Below, piece by piece: positions 14,401 through 24,333 of a stretch of DNA of 64,000 nucleotides (the first letter of the stretch is position 1; the number at the start of each line of letters is the position of its first letter). The DNA lies in the NCBI GenBank assembly GCA_036874045.1, contig CM072335.1:14776001-14840000 (forward strand). The letters are read 5' to 3'. Position numbers and translations under genes: made by a program. The notes beneath the pieces were generated by a model. The model worked only from the letters and a program-made list of their open reading frames with translations, was not told the origin of the DNA and ran no database searches. This stretch comes from Cymodocea nodosa. Lineage: Eukaryota > Streptophyta > Magnoliopsida > Alismatales > Cymodoceaceae.

Positions 14401-16775
14401 CCTTGTTTTCACAAATAACTCCTAGGTCATAGATTATAATACTTCTTTACATGTGTTCAAGTACATCTACCCTAATTCAAAAGATGTCCTCAATTTTCAA
14501 TATATCCATGGTTACCATGGTTGATGGTCATTTATGTTCTCTATTTGGACAAAAGAACATTCAAGCCTTCCCTTAAATCAAACTAAACAAAGTCCTATAT
14601 GTACCTAACTTTTCTATAAATTTATTATCCATTAGTATCTAACTTGGTTTTTTGTTTCTTATTTTAATTGTTAGTTAGGTTAACATACTCATACTTCTTT
14701 TCAGCACCTTCGTCTTATGTCTAATAAGAGTCCTTTTGATATTATTCATTATAATGTTTGGAGTCTAAGTCATGTCACTTCTTTTTTGAGTCATTGCTAT
14801 TACCTTATTTTTGTTGATGATTATTTTCGTGTTTTTGGGTCTACTTGTTGAAAAATGATTATAAAGTTGTTGATGTGATCAAAAACCTTTTAGCTAAAAT
14901 AAAAAATTTCTTTTTTTGTTACTCCTAAAATCTTGCATACCAATAATGCTCAAGTTTGTTCAACAAGATGTGCAAAATATTTGCACTTCTCTTGGGATTA
15001 TTCATCAAACCACTTATCCACACACTTCTTAACATAATGGTGTGATGGAGCATAAACATAGCATATCATATCCTTAATGTTACTCATACACTTATGATTC
15101 AGATGCATGAACCCAAGCATTTTTGAACTAATGTTGTTCTTTATACTACATTCCTTATAAATTGCATACCCTTCACCCCCTTAGGTCATGACATTCTAAT
15201 TCTTCATCTTTTTCTTGAGATTGATCTTCTCCCTTTATCACTTAAAAGTTTTTCATTATGTGGCCTTTGTCCAAGATATTTCTCCAAGCCTAGATATGTT
15301 GTCTTTAAGGCCATTAAATATGTTTTTGTTGGTTATCCTCAAAATCAAAAAAAATATCAACTCTATCATCCACTAACCTAAAAGTACTTTGTGTTTGCTA
15401 ATGTCACCTTCTTCAAGTCTAAATCATATTTTAAGAGCTCTCCTCCTACTACTTGTCCTCTACCATCTTCTCCTATTCCTTTACAAGGTCCTAACCAACA
15501 AACTATACCAATTGAGACTAACTCATTTGCAATAACATCTACATGTCAACAGCCACTGCAGGTACATATTCATCAATGGCTACCTTAACCATTTTGGCTC
15601 TACCCTCCTCTAACTCGATTGTAGATTCAATGTCCTCTCACCTCACACCAAAATTAGACCTAGCTATTGCTCTTTAAAAAGGTAATTGCACTTGCACCTC
15701 ACACCTTTTATCATAATTTTTTTCTTATGATAACCTCTCTCCTACCTTTCACTTGCACCTCACACCTTTTATCATAATTTGTTTCTTATAACAACCTCTC
15801 TCCTACCTTTCATAATTTTACTATATTTGATTCCTCCAAATCTTTACTCAAGAACTATCATGAAGCTTTACAACAATCTCATTGGAAGGCAATCATGGAT
15901 AAAGAGATAGGAGCACCACAATCATGTCACATGTGGAATCTAGTTCTTTGTCTTGATGGGGCAAACATGGTCTTTTGTCGATTGGTGTTACAAGCCAAAT
16001 GAGACAATTGATTGCTACAAAATCTACATCTAATTATTGTATTTATGTAGGTAGTAATATTGTTACATGGAGAACTAAAAAGCAAAACATTGTGTTAAGG
16101 TCCAATCCTAAAGCAAAATATCAATCTACAACACACAACTAATGAGGTAATGTGTCATAAGTCTCTTTTGACTAAGTTGAGAGGTAAAGTTGTACCACCC
16201 ATTAATATGTATTATGATAATCAAGTGACTATCTTCATTACTAGCAATCTAACTTTTCATAAGCGTATTAAGCACATAAAAGTTGATTGTCACTATATTC
16301 ATGAATTGTTACTTGTAGGAACAATTAGCACTCCTTACACCAAGTCCTCACAACAAATTGCAAACATTTTTACAAAAGGATTGAATGTCAATGTCTTCAT
16401 AGAATTATGTAATAAGCTAGGAATGCATGATATATATGTTTCAACTAGAAGGAGAGTATTTGGACTTATGTCATTGTTATGTTGTACATGGGTATTCAAG
16501 TAAATGGATCTAGAAGGGAGTAACTCCCATATATAAGTCTTGTAATTCCTCTTTTGTGAAATGAATAATCACCTTCTTCTCCATAGTTTTCATAGTTGGA
16601 TTCATTTTTATATCAATGACTTAGATGAAGCCTCACCAAATGTTAAAGCGAGGGAGGATGTAGTAATGACTAGTGATGTACTCGATATGCCCCTCATATG
16701 TATGTATGTTTGTTTGTGCAAGCATACATGCATTGGTGTACCCACATGCATGCATGTGCATACACATGTATGTGC

Positions 16776-16816
<41 letters not shown>

Positions 16817-17678
16817 TGTGTTTGCAAATATATATAAACATTGTAATTATCAGAATAATTAAATAAAGTAATTTATATTTCAAGATACAATTTTAAAAAA
16901 CATCCTTTTTGTGTGTGTGTGTGTATATATATTACAATGAAAGTTATAAACAAGAAGTTGCTTTGATTTATGACTTTTGAAATGCAATCGGAATTGATGA
17001 TATTTGACTCTGAGAACAAGATATCGCAACTTCACTTTACAGTATGCAATTTGGGAATAGAATCGTTTGGTAGATTTATAGTGCAAGATAGCTCCAAAAC
17101 AAAGTTTAAAAATATCATGATGCCATGGTGATTTTCGTTAATAATGGTTAGGTAGTAGATTTTTTTTTTTTAAGGTATGGGCTACGAACTCAATCACTGA
17201 AGAAAACAACCCATACCCAAAAATTACCATGCACCATGTCAATTCAAGATCATTACGAACAAAGGTAAGGAAATGCAAATGCTCAAAAGTTTCAGATCAT
17301 GCGAGATAAATTAGTAAAGATAGAAAAACAAAAAACAGCATACCCAGTAGCTGTTAGAATCGTCTACATTTGGGAAACCTGTGACCGATTGCTGCCCGCT
17401 CCCAGACCCGTACGGCACCTCGTGCGAATGCAACCGAAACTTCGTCCTCTCGTGCATCAATTTGATCACTGATCCGTACGTGATCTTTACCCAAAAAAAC
17501 TATTTTGGTTACAAGAGAAGAAAGGGCCAAAAATTAACTCATTGAGATTAAAGCTTTGCAGTTCAAATACATCAACGCCCTCGGTCGCGGGTGCAGCACG
17601 TGCAGGCAAGGGGGAGCCGTCCTCGGCGTCGAGGGAGAGGTAGAGGACCAGCGCTAGCGTGAAGAAGGACAGCGCCAT
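8420..17678 (-). CDS. SDF2: SDF2-like ER protein with MIR repeats, six exons
   Basis: Exons on the minus strand: 17678-17571, 17484-17344, 10699-10559, 9050-9001, 8909-8780, 8518-8420 (TAA at 8422-8420). All five introns are GT-AG (86, 6644, 1508, 91 and 261 bp), phases agree and the joined product is 222 residues, close to the 218 of Arabidopsis SDF2. It has an N-terminal hydrophobic signal peptide (MALSFFTLALVLYLSL) and then three MIR repeats, each with LHSH (near residues 53, 118 and 175), near the C-terminus VCGVREKRADNVWLAAEGVY. In Arabidopsis SDF2 works with ERdj3B and BiP in ER protein folding, is induced by ER stress and is needed for EFR receptor biogenesis. No frame break is seen, so the gene looks functional despite transposon debris in intron 2. 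An in-frame ATG at 17948 would add 90 residues; I prefer 17678 by homology. Confidence 0.93.
10299..10327. repeat. short inverted repeat in SDF2 intron 3
   Basis: Arm CAAGGCATTCAAGG, spacer TG, arm CCTTGATGCCTTG; the arms pair except for one missing base. It sits in otherwise AT-rich intron 3 (9051-10558). It could be the core of a small foldback element, but no terminal repeats or target duplication are evident. Confidence 0.55.
10865..11170. repeat. imperfect tandem duplication in SDF2 intron 2
   Basis: The block from GTTAGAAAACATAATACCAC (10883) through AATTGATTTTAAGTTGGATATCC (near 10965-10985) recurs from GTTAGAAAACATAGCTTCATG (11054) to AATTAATTTTAAGTTGGATA (near 11135-11155). No coding content. 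Confidence 0.65.
11990..12730 (+). pseudogene. Ty3/gypsy integrase fragment (chromovirus-like)
   Basis: One frame around 11997-12116 reads GSKLCIPQGG...MREAHSSKAVGHFRINK, the segment before the gypsy integrase zinc finger. After a frame change YWPKLSTNVAQYIQGC follows. Then come the integrase core pieces MVVNRFSKMVPLIPC (near 12280) and a TSYHLQTDN-TKVVNKT stretch (near 12490-12545), and an FAFNRFFHESIWKTPFE piece (near 12615-12665). Several frameshifts and stops make this an old, dead fragment. No LTRs could be paired with it. Confidence 0.75.
12733..13385. repeat. direct repeat, about 250-300 bp units
   Basis: The unit at about 12733-12975 (AACTCGTTGGATTCTCACTC ... CAAGCTAGGCACCATCGATG) recurs at about 13087-13380 (AACCTGTTGGATTCTCACTC ... 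CAAGCTAGGCACCATTGATG). About 110 bp of different sequence lies between. The spacing just upstream of a copia gag fragment suggests repeats or decayed LTR material of that element, but typical LTR ends were not found. Confidence 0.6.
13480..16503 (+). pseudogene. decayed Ty1/copia gag-pol in SDF2 intron 2
   Basis: A copia-type gag N-terminus is readable at 13537-13716 (KLNGKNYIIWAHNFETIV). A nucleocapsid-like region (near 14170-14210), integrase pieces (about 14700-15160) and reverse transcriptase scraps (near 15890-15960) follow. The RNase H end is best preserved, with TSNYCIYVGSNIVTWRTKKQ near 16020-16085 and HIKVDCHYIHELLLVG (16276-16323). It is of a different copia lineage from A, B, C and F and is riddled with stops and frameshifts. 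A 3' LTR-like sequence may start near 16470 (TTATGTTGTACATGGGTATT). Confidence 0.75.
16783..16820. repeat. (TG)n microsatellite
   Basis: An almost uninterrupted TG run with one TTTG interruption; a shorter TG/TA run lies at 16910-16930. Reading frames of repeated Val-Cys or Thr-His here are products of the repeat, not genes. Confidence 0.9.
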
Positions 17679-18006
17679 GAGGAACAGGAAGACCAGGAAC
17701 CAAGTCCTCTGCCAGAAGGGTAGATCTGGATCGGAACTCTTTTGGTACTGAGTCCTTACACGCTTCCTGTCATGAGCTAGGGTTTGAGACGACGACGGTA
17801 ACTGGGATTTGGTAGAGGAGTAGGAGTTGGACGATATGTGACGGCGGCTGATGCTCTGGGAAGCCACGGTGATGACTGGACCGATCGGAGTGGCGGGCTG
17901 AAATGGCAGGTGAGAAAACAAGGGCACTCCACCTCGCGTTCTTCCCACCGACGACGACCGAGAGGTCTGGCTTTGGGATCTCGTAACGGGAAGAAGTAGA
18001 GAGGTT

Positions 18007-18014
18007 CCACGTCA
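18007..18014 (-). promoter_or_regulatory. UPR element (CCACGTCA / TGACGTGG) upstream of SDF2
   Basis: The minus strand, which is the gene's sense strand, reads TGACGTGG about 330 bp upstream of the chosen start codon. This is the core bound by ER-stress bZIP factors (plant bZIP28/bZIP60-type and animal XBP1 sites). Its position before an SDF2 gene, a known ER-stress target in Arabidopsis, fits. Whether it lies upstream of the transcription start is not shown by the sequence. Confidence 0.6.
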
Positions 18015-18035
18015 TGGAAGCGAATGATAGTCTCA

Positions 18036-18042
18036 CACGTGG
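18036..18042 (-). promoter_or_regulatory. G-box CCACGTG upstream of SDF2
   Basis: CACGTGG on the plus strand, CCACGTG on the gene strand, 22 bp from the UPR element. It is a general bZIP/bHLH site, and the close pairing with TGACGTGG makes it more credible. CACGTG is also common in the transposon LTRs of this window, so on its own it would be weak. Confidence 0.45.
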
Positions 18043-18059
18043 AAAAGTACACGAAAATA

Positions 18060-19085
18060 TGATAATTATAAAAATATTTTTATTTATTTTAGATAAATTA
18101 TATAATAAATATTATTTTATGTTAATGTGGTTATTGTTAATTAAATTCAATATGTTTTTCATATATTAAATTTTGAATGTTAACTATAACTGATAATTTT
18201 AGTAAATCATAAAAAAAATAAAAGAAAATCAATAGCATAATTAAGAAATTGTTTAACAAGAGAAACTTAAACTTCTTACTAAGGTTAAAATATTAAAAAA
18301 ACATTGTAGAGGCACACTTACAGTTTTACTCATGGATTTGGTGAATTATCAAACTAAAGGATCGTTAAAGGGGCAAATTAGGAAATTCATAATTTTTGGC
18401 AAGGTTAACGGTAAAGTTAAAATTTCACCAATCACAGCAACTACCAATACCGATGTAAATTTTTCTACCTTAGGGTATTTTGAAGATTTCTCTTAAGATA
18501 CTTGGTCAAATGGTTTGACCAAGCATATGATTCAAATCTACTAAAAGAGAGGAAAAAGTCTATGACCATTGGAGAGCATAATTCCCACATCTTTAAAGTG
18601 AGAAACTTCTAAGAAAGTGCTTGTGCACATTGCCCATTAAGGAAGGAAACACAAGAAATACTTGAAACATTAGAAAATAGAAATAAAAAATCTTAAGGTG
18701 TTTGTACACAATTATAAAAATATGATGAAAAATATAATTTCTAATAATTTTTATAATAGTAAATAATAAGTACTACCAACTTGAAAAGTAATATTTTAAA
18801 TAATATAATAAATTAATAATATTTTAAGTAATATACTATATAATATAGTATAACATGCATTATTTGAAATAACTTTTCATTACAAACATAATTCATTATA
18901 AGTAATCTTTAATAAAATTAAACATGCTACATATTATTTCCTACTCACATAAAATACATAATTTATTCTTGTTTCTTATTAGTTAATCATTTTCTTTGTT
19001 CTACACTCATATTATTACTATAATATATGTTTTTTTCCTCAACATTATAAATAGGTTCCTCAGATATATTAACATTTTGTTGAAC
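18060..19085. other. AT-rich intergenic DNA
   Basis: Very AT-rich, with no coding stretch, no recognisable repeat and no RNA gene that I can see. Confidence 0.5.
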
Positions 19086-19089
19086 TAAT

Positions 19090-19490
19090 TTATTTGCTAG
19101 ATCTTCAAGTAAGTCTTCTCAATCTACTCTTCTAATGAAATTATGCAGAAAAAAATACTAATACAATCTTAACTTGTGTTTCAAATGAATATGGCATATA
19201 ACATCATAAAATTACAAATCGATGTTTAATCACTTTAAATGTACATTCAATTACATTTCTCAACTAAGAGTGTCTATAGTTGAAATTCTTTATCATATTA
19301 TTTAAAACATAATCCTTATTATATTCTAATAAATGATATCGTACATTACGAAACAGAGAAATAAATTCTAGACAATATATGAAGTCTATGTTTACCAAAT
19401 AATACTTACCTACATAATATACATAACATTTAGTACTTTCCAAAAATCTATATTTATTTTAAAAAATAATATACATTAAAGAAATATCAT
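19090..19490 (-). pseudogene. PIF/Harbinger (HARB1-like) transposase fragment
   Basis: One minus-strand frame reads GKYYLVNIDFIYCLEF...LFRNVRYHLLEY, then NFNYRHS-LRNVIECTFKVIKHRF, then MPYSFETQVKIVLVFF. This matches the C-terminal part of plant HARB1-like nucleases (the GKYYLVD, NYRHSxLRNVIERTFG and PFxTQVxIVxACxxLHNFI blocks). The catalytic E of the LRNVIE block is kept, while the D of YYLVD reads N. Several in-frame stops make it a dead fragment. It directly abuts the end of the Athila-1 remnant; no terminal inverted repeats were found. Confidence 0.75.
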
Positions 19491-19519
19491 ACCAAGTGGG
19501 ACTTCAAGTTGAATTGTTT

Positions 19520-20762
19520 TATTTAATTCAGTCAAATCTGCAAAGTCATTTTTGTCCAAATGGCTTTGTTCAGCTTCTTCTTCATTTTCTGTTATTTCTT
19601 CTTCCTCCTGTCTACCAATCTACTCTGTCATTGTTCTTTCTGATTCTGTGGTAGATTGGGATGGAGTCACGAGCAATTTAGTTTCTACCTTAATTTCTGT
19701 TTCTTCTTCTTGTACAGGTTGTAGACTAATTCCAATCTATTTTTCTTCTCTTTGTTCTTGAATTCCAACCTGATTTTCTTCTTTTCTTTGCTCTTGCTGT
19801 TGCTACTCCTACTCCTCCTTAGAATTAGATAGCAGGTTTATAAAAATTGGCTCCACAGGCCCTATTGATACTGGTACTTCAGATTTAATCTCCTTTTGAT
19901 ATTCAAGCACTATCTCTTTTCCTTTCCTTCGTCTGATTAATTGTGTCTGGTCTTCCTCTTCTTCTTCTGAGATTAAATCTAAAAACAAAGGCTCTACATG
20001 CCTTGGAGCCACAGGTACTAGCTCTTCATGTTTAATTTTTTCAATATTTTCTGGTCTCAAAGGACCAACTTCAGCTTCTCTTGCAGCAAATCTAACAGTA
20101 GTTCTGGTAGTAGCTTCTTGATGCTGTTCTACTTTAATTTTATATTGGGCTTACAATTTTTCTGCAACCCTCCTCTTGCGTAGTGCATCAAACACCATAT
20201 GTGCTTTGGCTACTACTAAATCTTCTAGTTCTCCTTGGTTTTTTCCAACTTGAACCAATCCTTGAAATTCTCTTAATTCTTCTTTAGTCGAAGGCTCCAA
20301 TATTTTTGCTCGTGCCAACAGCTTAAATGGTAGAATTGAAGGTCCTAGTTGTTGTTCCTCAAGAACAGGTCTTTCAGCAGTTGGCTCCTTCTGTTCTTCC
20401 TCTGCTTGTTGTTGCCACCTTATTGCACCCCTTGCACGACCAACAATGCGCTTTTTGAACCATAATCTAGCTTTGCGCTGGATTAGCTCTAGGGCTACTT
20501 CATTGTTCAACCTGATTTTTCTTTCTTTGTTTAAAGCAATTTCTGTTGCTACTTTTATTTTTGTTTCTACTATTTGGGGTATTTGTATACCCAAATCAAC
20601 CAAAAATTTCCTCAAGTTGAAGAGTTCTGATTCTACCTTTTGTAGCTCTTTTTCTCTTGTCGTGTTCCAAATCTTCTGCCGCATGTGCCATTCCTCTAAC
20701 TCTTTCAGAAATTATGATGTATCAACCGCATCTTCCCAAAACTCGGGTGTCATCTTCCTCAT
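19520..20762 (-). pseudogene. Athila-1 extra ORF downstream of integrase
   Basis: Starts at ATG 20762-20760, about 530 bp after the integrase end, at the place where Athila elements carry an additional (env-position) ORF. The product is charged and Glu/Gln/Lys-rich with likely coiled coil, and no signal peptide or membrane helix is seen. Main readable blocks are 20684-20151 (MRQKIWNTTREKELQ...) and 20060-19809. Breaks include TAA near 20714 and TAA at 20153-20151, then several near 19800. I see no similarity that gives it a function. Confidence 0.65.
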
Positions 20763-20945
20763 CGTAGAGTTACACAACAACACGGAATCGCTCTGATCTC
20801 TACTATTCTAAGTTCTAAATGGTTTGCCAGATAATGCCCCTAAAACCCTAGGTTTTAGTTTAAATAAGCCCTAAGTTTAGGCGGGTAATCGGGTCATTTC
20901 CCGAACCAACTCTTGCTCTCTCATCTATGGTCTTAGCTATAGTAC

Positions 20946-20973
20946 TCCATTGAGTTACAGTTAACTCAATGGA
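20946..20973. repeat. perfect 12-bp inverted repeat, 4-nt spacer
   Basis: Arm TCCATTGAGTTA, spacer CAGT, arm TAACTCAATGGA: 12 of 12 pairs. It lies inside Athila-1 between integrase and the extra ORF. A related imperfect copy follows at about 21009-21038. It shows the same AGTTA...TAACT core as the dyads in the LTRs. Confidence 0.85.
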
Positions 20974-21289
20974 ATAAGCTTATTGACTAACTCAAGACTC
21001 AACGGAGTAAGTTCGTTGAGTTAAGTGTAACTCAATGGACTTCTCGTACAAACAGATATAATAAATAAAAAAAATACTTAAGATAGTAGTTTTTTTCTTC
21101 TTCTTTTTTTACCGATTTAACCGATACTATGTTTCGGTAAAACCAAATTTGTTTACTGAAAATTAATATAGATATTTTTATGTTCTGGTCATACCGATGG
21201 ATTCGGTTGGTTGAACCGCAACGATTTTTATATTTTAATTTTTTTTTAATATGTAAATGAAAATAAAATAAAACTGATTTCTTACTAAG

Positions 21290-21925
21290 TAAAGCTCGAG
21301 TAGTCCTCTACTCTGACTTCCTCTATAATTCCAAAGGAGCTTTTTGGTATTTTCAGAATAGGTCTAAGTCTTTGTCCATTTACTTTAAAGATATTCTGAT
21401 TTTTAGGATTTTCAATCTCAATAGCTCCATAGGGATAAATATTTCATACTATGTAAGGTCTTGCCCATCTAGATCTTAATTTTCCTAGATGGTTATGGAG
21501 TCTAGCCATGTAAAGATATATTTCTTGTCCTATTTCAAAGCTTTTTGGAATAATTTTTCTATCATGCTAGAATTTCATTTTCTCTTTTTCTCTTACAGTC
21601 TTCAAATAAGCTTCATTTCTAAATTCTTCTAATTCAATTAATTGCATTTTCCTATTTTGAGTAACTTGATTTAAATTAGTGTTCAGAGTTTTTAATGCCT
21701 AATAAGCTTTATGTTCTATTTCAGCTGGTAAATGACAACTTTTTCCATATACTAGCCTAAAAGGTGACATACCTAAGCTTGTCTTATAAGTAGTTCTATA
21801 AGCCCAAAGTGCATTTATCAATCTATTAGCCCAATCCGTTCTAGTAGGATTTACTACTTTTTTTAAGATTAACTTAATTTATTTGTTAGCACTTTCTACT
21901 TGTCCACTTGTTTGCGGATGATATG
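21290..21925 (-). pseudogene. Athila-1 integrase C-terminal part
   Basis: Minus-strand reading YHPQTSGQVESANK..., then [40 protein letters not shown] and a C-terminal domain ending near VEDYSSFT. The third catalytic residue of the DDE triad is the E codon at 21896-21894. A few stops interrupt it (for example TAA and TAG where Glu and Trp codons are expected). It is cut at 21925 by copia B; the first two catalytic Asp residues lie beyond 43950. Confidence 0.85.
21920..21925. repeat. left target duplication of copia B (GATATG)
   Basis: GATATG precedes the 5' LTR of copia B and recurs at 32896-32901 just after its 3' LTR. Removing copia B and one copy restores the Athila integrase reading. Six bases match where copia usually makes five, so one base may match by chance. 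Confidence 0.8.
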
Positions 21926-22240
21926 TGTTAGAACCCGAGTATTTTGATAATGCAAAACCTATGTGAGGTAATATATTATATTTCACAATTAAGTCTATTC
22001 TGCATTAGATCAGAAGGTTGTTAGAACAATTTCCATGCAGATGAACAGAACAAGAAGGTTCCAAATGATAATACTTTCAAGATACAGCAAAATCGGATAG
22101 TTACAGGTTCAAGTATCCGAAGAGTAAAACAGCAACAAGATTATCGGACAGTTAGAAGGATAACTATCCGAATTTTTACAAAGCCTTCAGAGAGTTATTT
22201 AATCATACAGTGAAGGGAATTGAATGATCGGATAGTTAAG

Positions 22241-22575
22241 GCACCACCCTGTTGTGCCAGCTGCCAACTCCGGCGTGTCAGCTTAGTGGTACTCATCAAG
22301 CCACAACCTTGATGTCTAGCTTCCCAACTGGTAGACGGTTCCTTTTCCCCCAATCAATGAAGAAGGGAGAATTTGCTTCTTCCGAAGAACCGGAAGCCGG
22401 GAAAAGAAACTTCTCTGCTCCGAAGAAAGATATTGGGGTTCCCAATGCTTCTCCACGCCCAACGAGATGCGTCAACCTCGGGATGCTTTACTCCTAACCC
22501 CACGACGGTTCCGAGACGGAGCTTAACCTGAGTCTCGGTTAAGAACGGCGATGATCTACGTTTCACACGGCGCAC
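22241..22575 (-). other. nad7 intron 4, 5' part (group II)
   Basis: Begins GTGCG at 22575, the group II 5' consensus, directly after exon 4, and runs to the insertion edge at 22241. Only the 5' part of domain I would be present. Confidence 0.8.
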
Positions 22576-22819
22576 GATTCCATGGATAGTTTCATTCGAC
22601 ATCGTGATGGAGGACATAGCTTACGATCATCGGCTTTGATCATGCCTCCCGGCATTTGCTCCGGACATTGCACAATGATCCTCACACTTTGTCGCATCTC
22701 TTCGATACGGATACAGTAACGATCATAGCGATCTCCTCTGGTACCTACTGGTACGTCAGGATCCGATTGGTCATGAACATCGTAAGGTGCTGCTCTTCGC
22801 GAATCCCAGCATACCCCAG
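22576..22819 (-). pseudogene. nad7: nad7 exon 4 (mitochondrial, in NUMT)
   Basis: 244 bp, the usual size of plant nad7 exon 4. It encodes [18 protein letters not shown] (first codon shared with exon 3) to [10 protein letters not shown], part of the 49-kDa-type subunit of respiratory complex I. The reading frame is intact. Residues such as S in CWDSRR and in QSDPDVP are Leu in the edited protein, so these are unedited genomic C positions. In the nucleus it has no plausible expression: partial gene, group II introns, no flanking exons. Confidence 0.93.
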
Positions 22820-23866
22820 GTTGGGATGGGTAGGCCCACCACTGGACTTGCACTGGGGCCCGGGCCAAGTCAGTGGGGGGACCCTGTCGGGCTCCTTCCC
22901 CCCCAAAACAAACTGTACGTGGGAGTTTCCCTTCATACGGCTCGAATCATTCTCACTCAGATGCCCCGAGAGACATCCTTTCCTTTGGAGAGTCATTCCC
23001 TCTACCCAACAAGACCCCCGGGTTGGTTCACGCGCGCGTAAACGAGCACCGACCGCGCGGGGAACTATGACCAATAGAGTCAGACACAGAGCTTTGTTTA
23101 TTCCGAATCCGATAGATGGAAGAGGGCTTTCTTTCTCTGAGGGCGCGGGACGCTCGCTCCGTCCGCGCCTGCCTTCCGTACCACCACAGACAGGTCGTTC
23201 TTGGGCAGATCCCGCTCCCGGGGGACCCGGCCACCTATTTCATTCGACGTGGAGGGGCCCCTTGACCTCTACCTCCCGCCCGATTCGATCGCTCTCCTCT
23301 CCTTAAATATAGCTTGCGAGCCTAGTTCCTCTCCACCTAATAGCTTGCGAGCTGATCTGCTTTGATCCAGGAGAAAGCCCAGTCAGCCACCTGAAAAAGT
23401 GCGGGTGCTTTACGTTAGCGGACCTACAGCTCGGCCTTCGCTTTTTGAGGCTTCCTCTACCCACATCTCTATGTGCCCGCAGCACTTCCATATGGAGAAA
23501 GATGGGCTTACCATGTTCCATCAATAGCACCGGAACTACGCTGATTTTGGCGGACCGTGCTCCACCCCGGTGAACTCATGCGGTTCCGACGTGCCCAGAG
23601 GCCAGAGGCGAATCCGTTCACGGTCCTACGGACCAACACCATTCGAAGGTGGATGGCCCGCCCCGCATAGTCATGTTTGACTGGGCTTACACACATTCGC
23701 TCACGTCACGCTGTCCCCCCTCAGCTCACCCTAGACCCGGGTACGTCGTCTCCAAGGCTTCACACAAAATCTTCACTGACAACATATGCATGCTTCTGTA
23801 GGGTCAGGCAGAACCTTGCCTGATGGGAACTTCCCCCATATTGCTATCGATGTCTTCATGTCGCAC
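22820..23866 (-). other. nad7 intron 3, complete group II intron
   Basis: Starts GTGCGAC at 23866 and ends in AC at 22820. Domain V is recognisable at 22943-22910: 34 nt, starting GAGCCGTATGAAGGGAAACT and closing by complementarity. It lies 90 nt from the exon, leaving room for domain VI. No maturase frame. The long reading frames on either strand here (for example 22656-23306 plus) are chance frames in a GC-rich intron. Confidence 0.88.
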
Positions 23867-24333
23867 GACCTCTTAACATTACACCACTGAATCCCCAATC
23901 CTTTGCTTGCTGTGCAGTGACAGTACCAATATCGCATAATCGTTGTTTCCAGATACGGTTGCCGGTTGACATCTCTTCTAATTCGTCGATACGAGAAGCA
24001 AATTGTTGTGTGGAGGAATCAATATCTCGACATAAGCCAAGAGGCAGATCTTGTGCCACTCCACCAGGTCGTATGAAACTGGCATGCATCCTGGCTCCAG
24101 GGACTCTTTCATAGAATTCCAACAATTTCTCCCGCTCCTCAGAAGCCCAAAGGAACGGAGTTGATGCTCCCACATCCATAGCATGAGTAGTTGAAGCAAG
24201 TGAATGATTTGAAATTCGAGTTATTTCACGGAATAAGACTCGTATATATTGAGCTCGTAATGGTACCTCGCAATTCAAAAGTCTCTCTACGGCTGAAGAA
24301 TGAGCGTGTTCTTGGGCCATCGTAGAAACATAG
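23867..24333 (-). pseudogene. nad7: nad7 exon 3 (mitochondrial, in NUMT)
   Basis: 467 bp, the usual size of plant nad7 exon 3. Encodes [19 protein letters not shown] through GFSGVMLRG with no stop. Several Ser or Arg codons sit where the edited protein has Leu, Phe or Cys ([30 protein letters not shown]), consistent with unedited C-to-U sites. The exon ends GGTC and exon 4 starts CTGGGG, which together give the Gly-Pro-Gly junction. Confidence 0.94.

Larger units (their letters stand above)
10700..17343 (-). other. SDF2 intron 2, 6.6 kb, filled with old retroelement debris
   Basis: Bounded by a GT donor at 17343-17342 and an AG acceptor at 10701-10700, between exons that join cleanly in frame. 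It contains a small duplication, a gypsy integrase fragment, a direct repeat and a long decayed copia fragment, listed separately, all on the plus strand, antisense to the gene. The stretches 11180-11980 and 16880-17340 show nothing recognisable beyond AT-rich DNA. Confidence 0.85.

Noticed and set aside
16561-16883. Reading frames of about 100 codons on both strands
   Set aside because: Produced by the TG microsatellite; low-complexity translation.
17770-18052. Two minus-strand frames of 88-91 codons upstream of SDF2
   Set aside because: Different frames from the gene, overlapping each other, in the GC-rich 5' flank; shadows of the in-frame extension.
22656-23306. 216-codon plus-strand reading frame
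   Set aside because: Antisense to nad7 exon 4 and intron 3 in GC-rich mitochondrial DNA; a chance frame.
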